The notes below the pieces were generated by a model that was given only the letters and a program-made list of their open reading frames with translations, did not search any database and was not told where the DNA came from. Shown here piece after piece: positions 34,603 through 44,000 of a DNA stretch of 64,000 bases (within the stretch, counting starts at the first letter, position 1; each line of letters starts with the position of its first letter). The position numbers and the translations under genes are program-made. Origin of the DNA: a virus; the IMG/VR virus record IMGVR_UViG_3300021599_001992, positions 1 through 64,000 of that record. One strand, written 5' to 3'.

Positions 34603-37494
34603 ATGGCAAATTCTAACAAAGTATTCGTTTCTCCAGGTGTTTATACCTCTGAGAAAGACTTAACATTCGTAGCACAAAGTGTTGGTGTAACAACTTTAGG
34701 TATGGCAGGTGAAACTTTAAAGGGTCCCGCTTTCGAACCTATACTAATTACAAATTTTGATGAATTCAGAACATACTTCGGTTCCACTTCACCAGTGAAA
34801 GATGGGGCGGGTAATCCAAAATATGAATTACCATATTTTGCAAAATCTTATTTACAAGAATCAAATCAATTATTTGTAACAAGAATTCTTGGTTTAACAG
34901 GTTACAAACCATATAACACTTTTGGTATTGTTACACTTGGAGGTGTTAATCTTGGTTCATTAAGTGGTACAACATTAAATCTTGTAATGTCAGGTGACAC
35001 TTTGGCGAACATGACCGGAAGTACAATATATGCTGAATTATCAGGTAAAACTGCTTTTGACGGTACTTCAATAACTAATTACATTTTATCAAACTTTAGT
35101 GGTTTTACAACTGCCGATGATGGTAAATGGTTTGTAATGGGTGAAATACCATCTTCAGGACTTACAAGTTTAAGTTCAGTGAAAGAAGTAAACTCTCCTT
35201 TAACAAATAAAAATAATTCTAATAATAATAATGAAAAAGAATGGTATAACACATTCTACACAGAAACTACACCGGGTGATGATAGTACAATAGACGGTGT
35301 ATATTCCTATAAATTTGTATATTCAAGTGGTAATTCAAGATTTGATGTTACAAGATACAAATACAACGCAAGTTTGAATACAGATTATGATGATGTTGTA
35401 GTTGGTGCACTTAGATCAAGAGGTAGATATAGTGGACAAACTCTTATACATGAAGTTACTGGTTCTACTAAAGTTTCAATAAGTGGATCAACAATATTAA
35501 GAAATCCATTATCTGATTTTGTTTTACAAGTAACAGGATACACAGGTGGAGCAAAAGAATTTACATGTAATTTTGATCATACTTCCACAAAATTCATATC
35601 TAAGGTTTTAGGTACTGAGGTTTTCGATAAAGAATATGCGGACTTTCCTTTATATATTCATGAAAATTACAGTAAATTTTTGAAGGCAGCATATGATAGA
35701 GGTATAATTAGAGGTATTGATACTTCATTAGTTTATAATTCAGATGGTAATGATTTCTTAGGTGAATGGGACACACCATCATCACCAATGGTTGTTTCCG
35801 AAGTTCGTGGTGGTAAAGTTTCAGATCTTTTCCAAATCATGACCATATCTGATGGTGATACCGCTAATTTCCAATATAAAATAATGATTCAAAATGTTAA
35901 TTTAGAAACAGGAGAATTTGATTTATTGGTACGTGATTTTAATGATACAGATGATAATATAGTTGTATTAGAAAAATATTCAAGATGTTCAATGAATCCT
36001 GAGTTACCGGGTTATATTGGTAGAAAAATTGGTACGGCTGATGGTGAATATGAATTACGTTCAAAGTTAATTATGGTTTCTCTTGCCGATGAACATCCAA
36101 CGGACGCAATTCCTTGTGGATTTAAAGGATTCGGAGCAAATTCAGATTTCGCGTCATCAACTATTGGTACTGTAATGTATAAAACAGAATACTATGACGC
36201 TGGTGATATTATTCTATATGATGCTGACGGTACACCTGTAGTTGAAAGTGGTGATAAAGTAAGAAAAGTAAGTTTAGGTCTATCATCACAAACAGGATTC
36301 GATTCTGACTTATTTAAGTACAAAGGAGCAAGTGGTGATAATGAAACTTATGGTTTCCACTTATCAATAAACGCTTCGGGTATCACGGGTAACACACCTT
36401 CTGGTTATATGTTTAAAACAACCCCATATGATCTCGAAGGTCAAACGGGTACCAATAATAAATTAACTTCACTTTCATTCCGTAAGTTCACTTTTGGTGT
36501 GTTTGGTGGTAACGACGGTTGGGATATCTACAGAAATGTTAGAACAAATACCGATGGTTATATATTCGGAAAAACAACTTATATAAGTGGAAATACTGTT
36601 AATAGTGGTGTTTTTAGTACAAGTGTAGGAAATTCAGACTATTACGCATATTTGAAGGGTATTGAAACATTTTCAAATCCAGAAGCGGTTGATATAAATG
36701 TATTTACCACACCTGGTATTGATTTTTATAATCATAGTTCATTAATTAATCAGGCAATAGATATGGTAGAAACTGATAGAGCAGATTCTTTATACATAAT
36801 GAACGCACCTGGACCTGTATATACAACTGATGCTGAGGAAGTTGCAGGATTTCTTGATGGAATCGCAGTGGATTCTAACTACTCCGCAACCTATTGGCCT
36901 TGGATCCAAGTAAGAGATACAGATAATTCAACTCAACTTTATATTCCACCAACAGGTGAAGTTTTAAAGAACATTGCGTTAACCGATAATGTTTCTTATC
37001 CATGGTTCGCGGTGGCGGGTTATTCAAGAGGTCTTGTAAATGCAATCAAAGCAAATAAGAAATTAACACTTGATGAGAGAGATGAATTATATAAAAACAG
37101 AATTAACCCAATTGCAACCTTCTCTGATACAGGTACAATTATTTGGGGTAACAAAACCCTTCAAGTAAGAGAATCTGCTTTGGATAGAATTAACGTAAGA
37201 AGATTATTATTAAGAGCAAGAAAGTTAATATCTGCAGTTGCGATTAGACTATTGTTTGAACAAAATGACGAACAAGTTAGAAATGAATTCCTTAGATTGG
37301 TAAATCCAATTTTAGAATCAATAAAGAAAGAAAGAGGTTTAACCGAATTCCGTGTTACCGTATCTAATGATCCAGAGGATATAGATGCAAATACTTTAAG
37401 AGGTAAGATTTATATCAAACCAACACGTTCACTTGAATTTATTGACTTAGAATTCATTATAACACCAACCGGTGCTTCGTTTGAGAATATCTAA
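34603..37494 (+). CDS. 18: Tail sheath protein gp18, enlarged
   Basis: Forms the contractile sheath that drives the tube into the host. The N-terminus MANSNKVFVSPGVYTSEKDL then FVAQSVGVTTLGMAGETLKG and GPAFEPILITNFDEFRTYFG is the classic sheath start. The C-terminal core has PGIDFYNHSSLINQAIDMVE, YWPWIQVRDTDNSTQLYIPP, SYPWFAVAGYSRGLVNAIKA, DRINVRRLLLRARKLIS and SVLEF-like end RSLEFIDLEFIITPTG, all gp18 hallmarks. At 963 aa it is about 300 residues longer than T4 gp18. The extra sequence (~90-600) is beta-rich with an Asn run (NNSNNNNEKE) and would decorate the sheath exterior. Confidence 0.95.
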   Translation: MANSNKVFVSPGVYTSEKDLTFVAQSVGVTTLGMAGETLKGPAFEPILITNFDEFRTYFGSTSPVKDGAGNPKYELPYFAKSYLQESNQLFVTRILGLTGYKPYNTFGIVTLGGVNLGSLSGTTLNLVMSGDTLANMTGSTIYAELSGKTAFDGTSITNYILSNFSGFTTADDGKWFVMGEIPSSGLTSLSSVKEVNSPLTNKNNSNNNNEKEWYNTFYTETTPGDDSTIDGVYSYKFVYSSGNSRFDVTRYKYNASLNTDYDDVVVGALRSRGRYSGQTLIHEVTGSTKVSISGSTILRNPLSDFVLQVTGYTGGAKEFTCNFDHTSTKFISKVLGTEVFDKEYADFPLYIHENYSKFLKAAYDRGIIRGIDTSLVYNSDGNDFLGEWDTPSSPMVVSEVRGGKVSDLFQIMTISDGDTANFQYKIMIQNVNLETGEFDLLVRDFNDTDDNIVVLEKYSRCSMNPELPGYIGRKIGTADGEYELRSKLIMVSLADEHPTDAIPCGFKGFGANSDFASSTIGTVMYKTEYYDAGDIILYDADGTPVVESGDKVRKVSLGLSSQTGFDSDLFKYKGASGDNETYGFHLSINASGITGNTPSGYMFKTTPYDLEGQTGTNNKLTSLSFRKFTFGVFGGNDGWDIYRNVRTNTDGYIFGKTTYISGNTVNSGVFSTSVGNSDYYAYLKGIETFSNPEAVDINVFTTPGIDFYNHSSLINQAIDMVETDRADSLYIMNAPGPVYTTDAEEVAGFLDGIAVDSNYSATYWPWIQVRDTDNSTQLYIPPTGEVLKNIALTDNVSYPWFAVAGYSRGLVNAIKANKKLTLDERDELYKNRINPIATFSDTGTIIWGNKTLQVRESALDRINVRRLLLRARKLISAVAIRLLFEQNDEQVRNEFLRLVNPILESIKKERGLTEFRVTVSNDPEDIDANTLRGKIYIKPTRSLEFIDLEFIITPTGASFENI

Positions 37495-37515
37495 TTGGTA
37501 AATAAATAAAAAAGG

Positions 37516-37547
37516 AAAAGGGGTGTGAAAACATCCCTTTTTTTTTG
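37516..37547 (+). terminator. Terminator after the sheath gene
   Basis: Stem AAGGGGTGT (37518-37526) and ACATCCCTT (37531-37539) with a GAAA tetraloop and one G-T pair, followed by a 7-T run. Closes the sheath transcript. Confidence 0.88.
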
Positions 37548-37795
37548 TTCCACATGGAACCATATTTTATAAAAATAATACTTTTATATTTTACCCAGAA
37601 TGCTGGAACCAGATATTCTGGTATTTATTATTAATAAAAAGAAAAATAATTAATTTACTGGTGCTATATACTGGATATGTTAAAAACTACGAAATTTTTT
37701 TGATAAAAACAATAGTTAACTAAAAATAAATTATTTTAATTTGAGATATATTTATAATAAACAAAATAAACCAAAAAAAGTAATACTAATACAAC
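37548..37795 (+). other. Structured intergenic region between sheath and tube genes
   Basis: The longest gap without a gene. After the terminator there is GTTCCA-CA-TGGAAC (~37548-37561). Then CCAGAAT (37595-37601) pairs perfectly with ATTCTGG (37615-37621) and encloses CTGG-AA-CCAG, giving two stacked hairpins. CTGGT and ACTGG motifs recur at about 37657-37673. A TATTTATA late element at 37749-37756 serves the tube gene. No ORF of sensible length is present. The folded part could be a processed RNA end, an RNA stability element or a small RNA. Confidence 0.45.
37749..37756 (+). promoter_or_regulatory. Late-promoter-like element for the tube gene
   Basis: TATTTATA, ending 39 nt before the ATG at 37796, so the tube mRNA would have a leader of about 30 nt. 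Confidence 0.4.
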
Positions 37796-38284
37796 ATGGC
37801 CGATTTATTAATGAAAATGCCGACACCCTATGAACCAAAAAGGGTAAACCGATTTATCTTAAGATTTCACTCTTCATTAGGTATAAATGAGTGGTATGTA
37901 ACATCCGCTTCAAGACCAAGTGCAAAAATTAATTCAGTAGCAATACCGTTTTTAAATACCTCAACTTATGTTGCCGGTAGATTTGAATGGAATGAAATAA
38001 AAGTAAAATTTAGAGACCCAATAGGACCTTCAGCATCACAGGCTTTAATGGAATGGTTTCGTTTACATGCGGAATCGGTAACAGGTCGTATGGGTTATGC
38101 TGCTGGCTATAAAAAAGATATTGATCTCGAGATGCTTGATCCAACAGGAGTAGTGGTAGAAAAATGGTTGTTACAACAGTGTTTCATCACCGACCTAAAC
38201 TTTGGTGAACTTGATTATTCAAGAGACGACTTAGCAAACATTGATTGTTCATTAAGAATGGATAGATGTATACTTATTTACTAA
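37796..38284 (+). CDS. 19: Tail tube protein gp19
   Basis: Stacks as hexameric rings to form the rigid tail tube. The 162-aa length matches T4 gp19 (about 163 aa). Residues PYEPKRVNRFILRFHSSLGI, WYVTSASRPSAKINSVAIPF, TYVAGRFEWNEIKVKFRDPI, ASQALMEWFRLHAESVTGRM and KKDIDLEMLDPTGVVVEKWL reproduce the conserved tube protein order. The 3' end LDYSRDDLANIDCSLRMDRC is typical. It is flanked by strong terminators on both sides, giving a dedicated, probably abundant mRNA. Confidence 0.95.
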   Translation: MADLLMKMPTPYEPKRVNRFILRFHSSLGINEWYVTSASRPSAKINSVAIPFLNTSTYVAGRFEWNEIKVKFRDPIGPSASQALMEWFRLHAESVTGRMGYAAGYKKDIDLEMLDPTGVVVEKWLLQQCFITDLNFGELDYSRDDLANIDCSLRMDRCILIY

Positions 38285-38304
38285 CATAACACTAAACAAA
38301 ATAC

Positions 38305-38332
38305 AGAAACCGGTTTTATACCGGTTTTTTTA
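38305..38332 (+). terminator. Terminator after the tube gene
   Basis: Stem AAACCGG (38307-38313) and CCGGTTT (38321-38327) with a 7-nt loop, then a T run. Confidence 0.88.
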
Positions 38333-38377
38333 TTTGTAAAACTTTACTTTAAAATAGTTATAGTTTAAATTAACACT

Positions 38378-39130
38378 ATGGAAGAATTAAGAATAGACCC
38401 AGCAATTGCATATGATGTAATTGAATTACCAAGTAAAGGTATTCATTATACTAATGGAAAAAAATCAATCAGAGTAGCATATCTAACCGCATCTGATGAA
38501 AATATATTAGCGTCTCCAACTTTAATGTCGACAAATTCAATTGTAAGTGAGTTACTAAAGAGAAAAATTTTAGATAGGGATATTAATATTGAAGAAATAG
38601 TTGAGGAAGATAAACAAGCGATTTTAATATTTTTAAGAAATACCGCATTTGGTTCAGAATATAAGTTTACATTAACTGATCCTAAAACAGAAAAAGAATT
38701 TGAAACTACGATAGATTTATCAGAAATTAAAATAAAAGATTTTAATCTAACAACAGATGTTAATGGAGAATATTCGTATTTTTTACAAAAAAGTAATGTC
38801 GAGATAACTTTTAAATTTTTAACACAAAAACAAGAAGACGAGATTAATAAAATAAGAGATAGTTGGAATGGAATAGGTGTTGCTCCTATTGTTACCAAAC
38901 AACTTGAATTCATGATAAAATCAATAGGTGGAGTAAGAGATCCTTTACAAATACGAAATTTTATCGAAACAAAAATGCCCATTAAAGATTCTCAAGATTT
39001 TAAAAAGTTTGTAAAAGAAAATAAACCAAGTTTAGATTTAACTAAAAGTGTAATTACCCCATCAGGAGATACAATCCAAGTAAATATTGGATTTGGGGTA
39101 GAATTTTTTCGCCCTTTCTACGGATTATAG
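38378..39130 (+). CDS. Tail assembly chaperone / gp26-like protein (frame-0 product, 250 aa)
   Basis: Lies between the tube and the tape-measure gene, where most long-tailed phages keep their tail assembly chaperone. The N-terminal part (VIELPSKGIHYTNGKKSIRV, YLTASDENILASPTLMS, KQAILIFLRNTAFGSEYKFT) follows the T4 gp26-type pattern in myophages. Residues ~140-180 hold FKFLTQKQEDEINKIRDSWN. The frame-0 product ends GFGVEFFRPFYGL at 39130. A +1 frame stays open from 39102 through a TTTTTTC run to 39254, adding a conserved-looking 47-residue tail, so the full protein may be a frameshift product (see the next entry). Start ATG at 38378, with no Shine-Dalgarno. Confidence 0.75.
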   Translation: MEELRIDPAIAYDVIELPSKGIHYTNGKKSIRVAYLTASDENILASPTLMSTNSIVSELLKRKILDRDINIEEIVEEDKQAILIFLRNTAFGSEYKFTLTDPKTEKEFETTIDLSEIKIKDFNLTTDVNGEYSYFLQKSNVEITFKFLTQKQEDEINKIRDSWNGIGVAPIVTKQLEFMIKSIGGVRDPLQIRNFIETKMPIKDSQDFKKFVKENKPSLDLTKSVITPSGDTIQVNIGFGVEFFRPFYGL

Positions 39131-39254
39131 AAAAGGTTTATTAAATGAGATTTTATTCTTAATAAAAAAGGGTTTTTCATATTCTGACATAATTTCAATG
39201 CCTGTATATGTAAGAAGATATTATATAAACTATATAATTGAATTAGAAAGTTAA
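39102..39254 (+). other. +1-frame extension of the tail assembly chaperone
   Basis: The +1 frame opens just after a TAG (39099-39101) and reads through 39254. Shifting at the TTT-TTT-C run (39104-39110) gives ...EFF-ALSTDYRKGLLNEILFL..., then IKKGFSYSDIISMPVYVRRY and a final YINYIIELES, ending TAA 21 nt before the next ATG. Tail-assembly chaperones of other phages are made by frameshifting at the same genome position. The fused protein would be about 291 aa. A sequencing insertion of one T would give the same picture. Confidence 0.62.
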
Positions 39255-39262
39255 TTTAGTCG

Positions 39263-39271
39263 TATTTATTA
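39263..39271 (+). promoter_or_regulatory. Late-promoter-like element
   Basis: TATTTATTA ending 3 nt before the ATG at 39275. Confidence 0.5.
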
Positions 39272-39274
39272 CAT

Positions 39275-39457
39275 ATGGCAGATTTATATGATTTAGCGAA
39301 AGCTAATAAAGTTACGGAATTTGAAAAAGAATGGGCAAGTTTACAATCACCTCCTGTAGCTTGGCCATTTACGAATTCAACCGATAGATCAAATTGTAGT
39401 GCTTCATTTAATTATTATAAAAGTTTATCAGGAGGAGGGGGCGGCGGAAAAAAATAA
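39275..39457 (+). CDS. Short protein at the tape-measure start, possibly its N-terminus
   Basis: A 60-aa product beginning MADLYDLAKANKVTEFEKEW and ending with a Gly run then two lysines (SLSGGGGGGKK). The middle, WPFTNSTDRSNCSASFNYYK, is a compact conserved-looking block. A linker-like Gly run right before a stop is unusual for a complete protein. The stop (39455-39457) follows an A7 run, and one extra base there separates it from the tape-measure frame; removing one A joins the two. It may therefore be a true small protein, a frameshift partner, or a sequencing split. Confidence 0.55.
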   Translation: MADLYDLAKANKVTEFEKEWASLQSPPVAWPFTNSTDRSNCSASFNYYKSLSGGGGGGKK

Positions 39458-39458
39458 A

Positions 39459-41000
39459 ATGATTCAAGGTGAAATGTTGAATCAATTAAAAAGAGAGTCT
39501 GATTTACATACAAATATTTCAGAAAAAATTGGTTTATCTGGTGATTTATTGGAAATATATGTTGATAGAATTGCTGAATCACAAATCAACGCATTAAGAT
39601 TTGGGTACAATATGGAACAGGTTTCAGGTATGATTACAAGCATGTCTGACGCGAATGGTAAATTTAATTTATTATCAGAAAAAACATTAAACAGAACATA
39701 TGAAACCGGTAGGGCGTTTATTGGAAGTTTGAGAGAATTAGGTGTTGCAATGACAGAATTTGAAAAAGTTGGTATTGGGGCTAAAAACGCCATGGACGCA
39801 ATAGATAAATCAGGAAGATCTTCTATGTCTTTAGGTTTGAATGCGAAGAAAACAACAGAAATGTTGAGAAACGACATAGGTAAATTAAATGAATTTGGAT
39901 TTAGTGGTGGTGTGGATGGTTTGAGTAGAATGGTACAAAAATCTTTAGAATTTAGAATGAACATGAGTGAAGTTTTTAAATTCGCAGATAAAGTAATGGA
40001 TCCTGATAAAGCAATAGAGTTGACCGCAAATATGCAAATGTTAGGTGGTGCTGTTGGAGATTTAAATGATCCACTTAAATTAATGTATATGGCAACAAAT
40101 AATGTTGAGGGTTTACAAGATGCATTAATTGGTGCGGCCGGTGAATTGGCGGTATTTAACGAGGAACAAGGTAGATTTGAAATTACCGGTTTGAATCTTA
40201 GAAGAGCAAAAGAAATGGCGAACCAACTTGGTATAAGTTATCAAGAATTAACAAAAAGTGCTATTGCTTCTCAAGAAAGACTTGTTGCAACAAATGATTT
40301 ACTTAGTAAAGGATTTGATATATCTGACGCAGATAGAGAATTTATAGTGAATATGTCACAAATGAAGGATGGTAAAATGACCATAACTGTACCAGATGAT
40401 GTTGCAAAAAAATTAGGAACAAGTACTGAGGTTGCAATAGAAAGTCTTACAGAAGAACAGGTTAAAACACTTACAAGTCTAAAAGAGGATTTAAGGACTA
40501 AAAGTGTTGAAGAAATTGCAAGAGGTCAATTTGATTCAGTAAAAAACATTGAAAACGATTTAAAATCTTTAACACAAAGATCAATAAGGGATTTTGGAAA
40601 AAAAACGATAGGTAAGGGTGGTACAGTTGATGTTGGTAAGTCATTAGACAATGTATTTGGTGATTCTTTAGAAATTCTCGGTAAAAGACAAACGGCAGGA
40701 GATGCGGGTATTTTTAAAACTTTATTAGAACCAATCACGAATACTATTGAGACAGCGTTGACTGATTTGGATATAAAAGGTAAGTTTGAAGATATGTTTA
40801 AATCTCTTGGAGATCAATTAAAGGCCATGTCAAAATCAGGTGATATGACAAAATACAATGAACAAGAATCCGAAAGAAGATTGAGAAATGAGGATAACAA
40901 ACCTATCGCATTTAATTTTAAACATGATTTTAATCTTGTTCCACGTTTTGATGTTCCATTTAATTTAGAATATAAAGGTTCGAAAGAAGAATACGTTTAA
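39459..41000 (+). CDS. Tape-measure-like tail protein
   Basis: Probably the tail tape measure (T4 gp29 position). The longest ORF starts at 39399, but its first 20 residues are out of character and the ATG at 39459 (MIQGEMLNQLKRESDLHTNI) follows the previous stop by 1 nt, giving 513 aa. The protein is long, helical and repetitive in style (GYNMEQVSGMITSMSDANGK, DKVMDPDKAIELTANMQMLG, KEMANQLGISYQELTKSAIA). The 'LxxxGxxxxDLxDPxKLMYMA' segment is one I associate with tape-measure proteins of flavophages. It ends FNFKHDFNLVPRFDVPFNLE, a possible hub-binding tail. Confidence 0.65.
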   Translation: MIQGEMLNQLKRESDLHTNISEKIGLSGDLLEIYVDRIAESQINALRFGYNMEQVSGMITSMSDANGKFNLLSEKTLNRTYETGRAFIGSLRELGVAMTEFEKVGIGAKNAMDAIDKSGRSSMSLGLNAKKTTEMLRNDIGKLNEFGFSGGVDGLSRMVQKSLEFRMNMSEVFKFADKVMDPDKAIELTANMQMLGGAVGDLNDPLKLMYMATNNVEGLQDALIGAAGELAVFNEEQGRFEITGLNLRRAKEMANQLGISYQELTKSAIASQERLVATNDLLSKGFDISDADREFIVNMSQMKDGKMTITVPDDVAKKLGTSTEVAIESLTEEQVKTLTSLKEDLRTKSVEEIARGQFDSVKNIENDLKSLTQRSIRDFGKKTIGKGGTVDVGKSLDNVFGDSLEILGKRQTAGDAGIFKTLLEPITNTIETALTDLDIKGKFEDMFKSLGDQLKAMSKSGDMTKYNEQESERRLRNEDNKPIAFNFKHDFNLVPRFDVPFNLEYKGSKEEYV

Positions 41001-41026
41001 ATGTTTATTAGTTTTTTTATTTTATC

Positions 41027-41034
41027 TATTTATA
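41027..41034 (+). promoter_or_regulatory. Late-promoter-like element
   Basis: TATTTATA ending 15 nt before the ATG at 41050. Confidence 0.45.
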
Positions 41035-41049
41035 GTATAAAAAGGACTA

Positions 41050-44000
41050 ATGCCAAGTTACACAAGTTTTGAATATACTAAAAGTTTAAGAGACGATCTT
41101 CTCAGAAGGACGTTAGATCCCGTATATGGTAATTATGTATCTCCTAAGAGGTTTACAAGAGACAACTATCAAGTACAAACACAAAATGACTATTCCAATA
41201 TAGATTTACCACCAGTAGATTCAAATAGATCAACAGAATTATCTAAACCCAAGTCTTTAAATACTTTTAAACCTACAGAATATAATATATTTGAAAATTT
41301 ATCAAATTTACAAAGACGAGCTAACTTACAGTTATATCCTTATTTTACAAAAACAAATGATGGATTAATAGGCATACTTACCACCAAATCATATGATAAC
41401 GAATCTGAATTATTTAAATTTGCTGCTCGTCACATAAAATCAGAAAAAACAGGTCCACTATTATCAAGAATTGAACAGAATTTATACACCTCTACAGTTG
41501 CTAAAGTAAGAATTGCGGATGCATTACAAGGTAATACCACAACATTAGTCAACATATTAAAAGGTAAAGAACCTTTAATTGAAGGTAATAATAAAATAAC
41601 GGTGGCAAAAAGTCTACCGGGTAAAGCTATAGATTTTGCACAGACTGTTGCGGGACTTCAATTACCATTTACAGAAATACCGGGTGATTATTTATCTAAT
41701 CCAAGAAATCCTGTTAATGTTAGACCAACACAAACAACTTTAGCAACAAAAGTGTGGCAAGATGTCACTGGTGTTTTAGGTAGTATTGTGGGTATTGATA
41801 GAAGACCACTACCAAGTAGAAAACCATCAGATTTGATGATAGAATATATGGGAAGTGCATCAAAAAATAGACTTTTTGATTTATTGGCGTACTCAAAGTA
41901 TGCACCAAATTATACAACTCTTGCAAGATCACAACAGTCAACTAAAATATTTGATATACCAAATGCATTTGCACAAGGAATTAAAACATTGTTAGGTACG
42001 GAGGCACCAAATGGTTTAGCATATATTGGAGATGATAGAGGGAACGATGTTAAAAATGCAACAACAGATTTATTTAGTGGAAGAAAAATTAAAAGTAATT
42101 ACTATCAAACAATTTTATTTGATCCTGAATTATCTAAATTAACAAGACAAACATCTCTTTCTGAAAAGGGATCGATACCTGGAAATCTAACTTGGATAGG
42201 AAAAAAATCAGAAAACAAACTTAATTTATATAGTAATTCAACTAACGAGGAACAAACAAAATTAAATGAATCTTTATCTAAAATATTCAAGTTTAGAACT
42301 GATAGTATTTTAGAAACAACACAACAAATTTTAGAAACACAACCAAAAGGTGGTGAAGGTAAATCACATATTGCCAATGTAATTGACCAAACAAGTAGAT
42401 TTTTTAAGGAAGGAGATATAATGATATCTAAAGGGTCTGCGGTAAAATATGTTGCAAATGGTAAAGATATAGGAGTTGAATATGCGAGAGTATGGACTAA
42501 AGATAGACCGTATTATAAAATGGCAGATACTATGCCGTTCTATAAAGAAACAGAATCAACACCTTATTATAAAAAAACAGAAAGACCATATAGAAGAACT
42601 AATGTTAGAAGATTTGATGGTAGTGTTATGTCGGATACATGGAATCTGAATATTGCACCAATGTCTAACGGGAAAAAAGATTTTTCAAGTTCATCGAATA
42701 TTTTTAAAATTGAAGGAAGTCAAGAATTTTATGCTAAAAAGTATATGTTATCAATAGAAAACTTAGCATGGAAGACATCAAATAAAGAATTTTTCACTGT
42801 TAATGATTTACCATTTTGCGAAAGAGGACCAAATGGAGGAAGAGTAATGTGGTTTCCACCTTATGATTTAAAAGTTAGTGAACAAAACAATGCCACTTGG
42901 GATAAGAACGTTTTCTTAGGAAGACCGGAACCAATTTATACATATCAGGGTACAGAAAGAAACGGACAACTTTCGTTTAAAATTATTGTTGACCACCCGA
43001 GTATATTAAATTTATTAATCCGTGAACATTTTAAAAATATGACGGATGAACAGGCGGATGATTATATTAATGCATATTTTTCTGGTGCTAAAGATATTGA
43101 TTTTTATAGTTTAATAAGAACATATACAACATTAGATTCATCTGATATACAATTAGTTCAAAGATATCTTGCGTCGGCAAACAAAGAAGAAAATTTAAAA
43201 AAGGCACAACAACTAAAACAACAACAAGTAAAAGATGACCCGTCAAGTGTTGAAAATCCTGAAGGTAAAGATGAAACAATAAAAAAAGATTTTGTTTTAA
43301 ATTTCATTAAAAATGTTCCATTAGGAAGTGATGAAAAATATAATGGTGATTATGGTGAAGTACCTGGTAAATTTAGTGTGATAGAAAACTCATATATTGA
43401 TGAGTTAACAGACGATTTGACACAATTAATTGCAGGAGATAAACCTGAAGATACTCAAGATATGTTAATAATTTTTGGTAAAGAAAGACTTGAAACATCT
43501 GAAATTACACCGGCAACCGAAATAGTTTTAAATAAAGTTAATGAAGTTTTTCAAAATATTAATTCACAAATTAATGATTTAGATTCTGTATTGTCGGATA
43601 TAAAAGATAATTTAGATAAAAGATCATTAAAAGAAATAATTGTTAATATAAATTCATTTACATCTGATTTATCTGATGACGATGCGTCATATAAATTATC
43701 ACTAAGAAGAGCACATTCAATAATAAAATATATAGTTAAAAAAATATCTAATTCAGATTCTTCAACAATTGATCAAGAATGGACAAATTTTGAAGACAAT
43801 AGTGTAATTGCAAGAGGTCAACAAATTATAAAAGACATAATAGTACCCTTTAATAAGTTAGGATATGTGAATGTTGATGGATCTTTTGTAATAAAAACCG
43901 TAAGTCACGGACCAAAATTACAAAATGATTACGATCAAGATTGTCATCAAAAAACATTTAACAATCCAAAATTAAGACAATATACACCAAAATCTTTTGG

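Noticed and set aside
34521-34616. A 31-codon plus-strand ORF (MKKSLKSLIKTKIF...) before the sheath gene
   Set aside because: It runs into the sheath start in another frame, spans the late promoter element and has no gene-like features.
37548-37795. tRNA gene in the longest intergenic region
   Set aside because: The hairpins do not make a cloverleaf, and no TTC-type T-loop or acceptor stem can be drawn.
38446-38982. A long minus-strand ORF inside the chaperone gene
   Set aside because: It is an antisense shadow of a real gene, rich in Ser/Leu/Ile as expected for the complement of AT-rich coding sequence.
39446-39470. A classical -1 slippery site (A AAA AAA) feeding the tape measure
   Set aside because: A -1 shift reaches a TGA after a few codons; only +1 joins the tape-measure frame.
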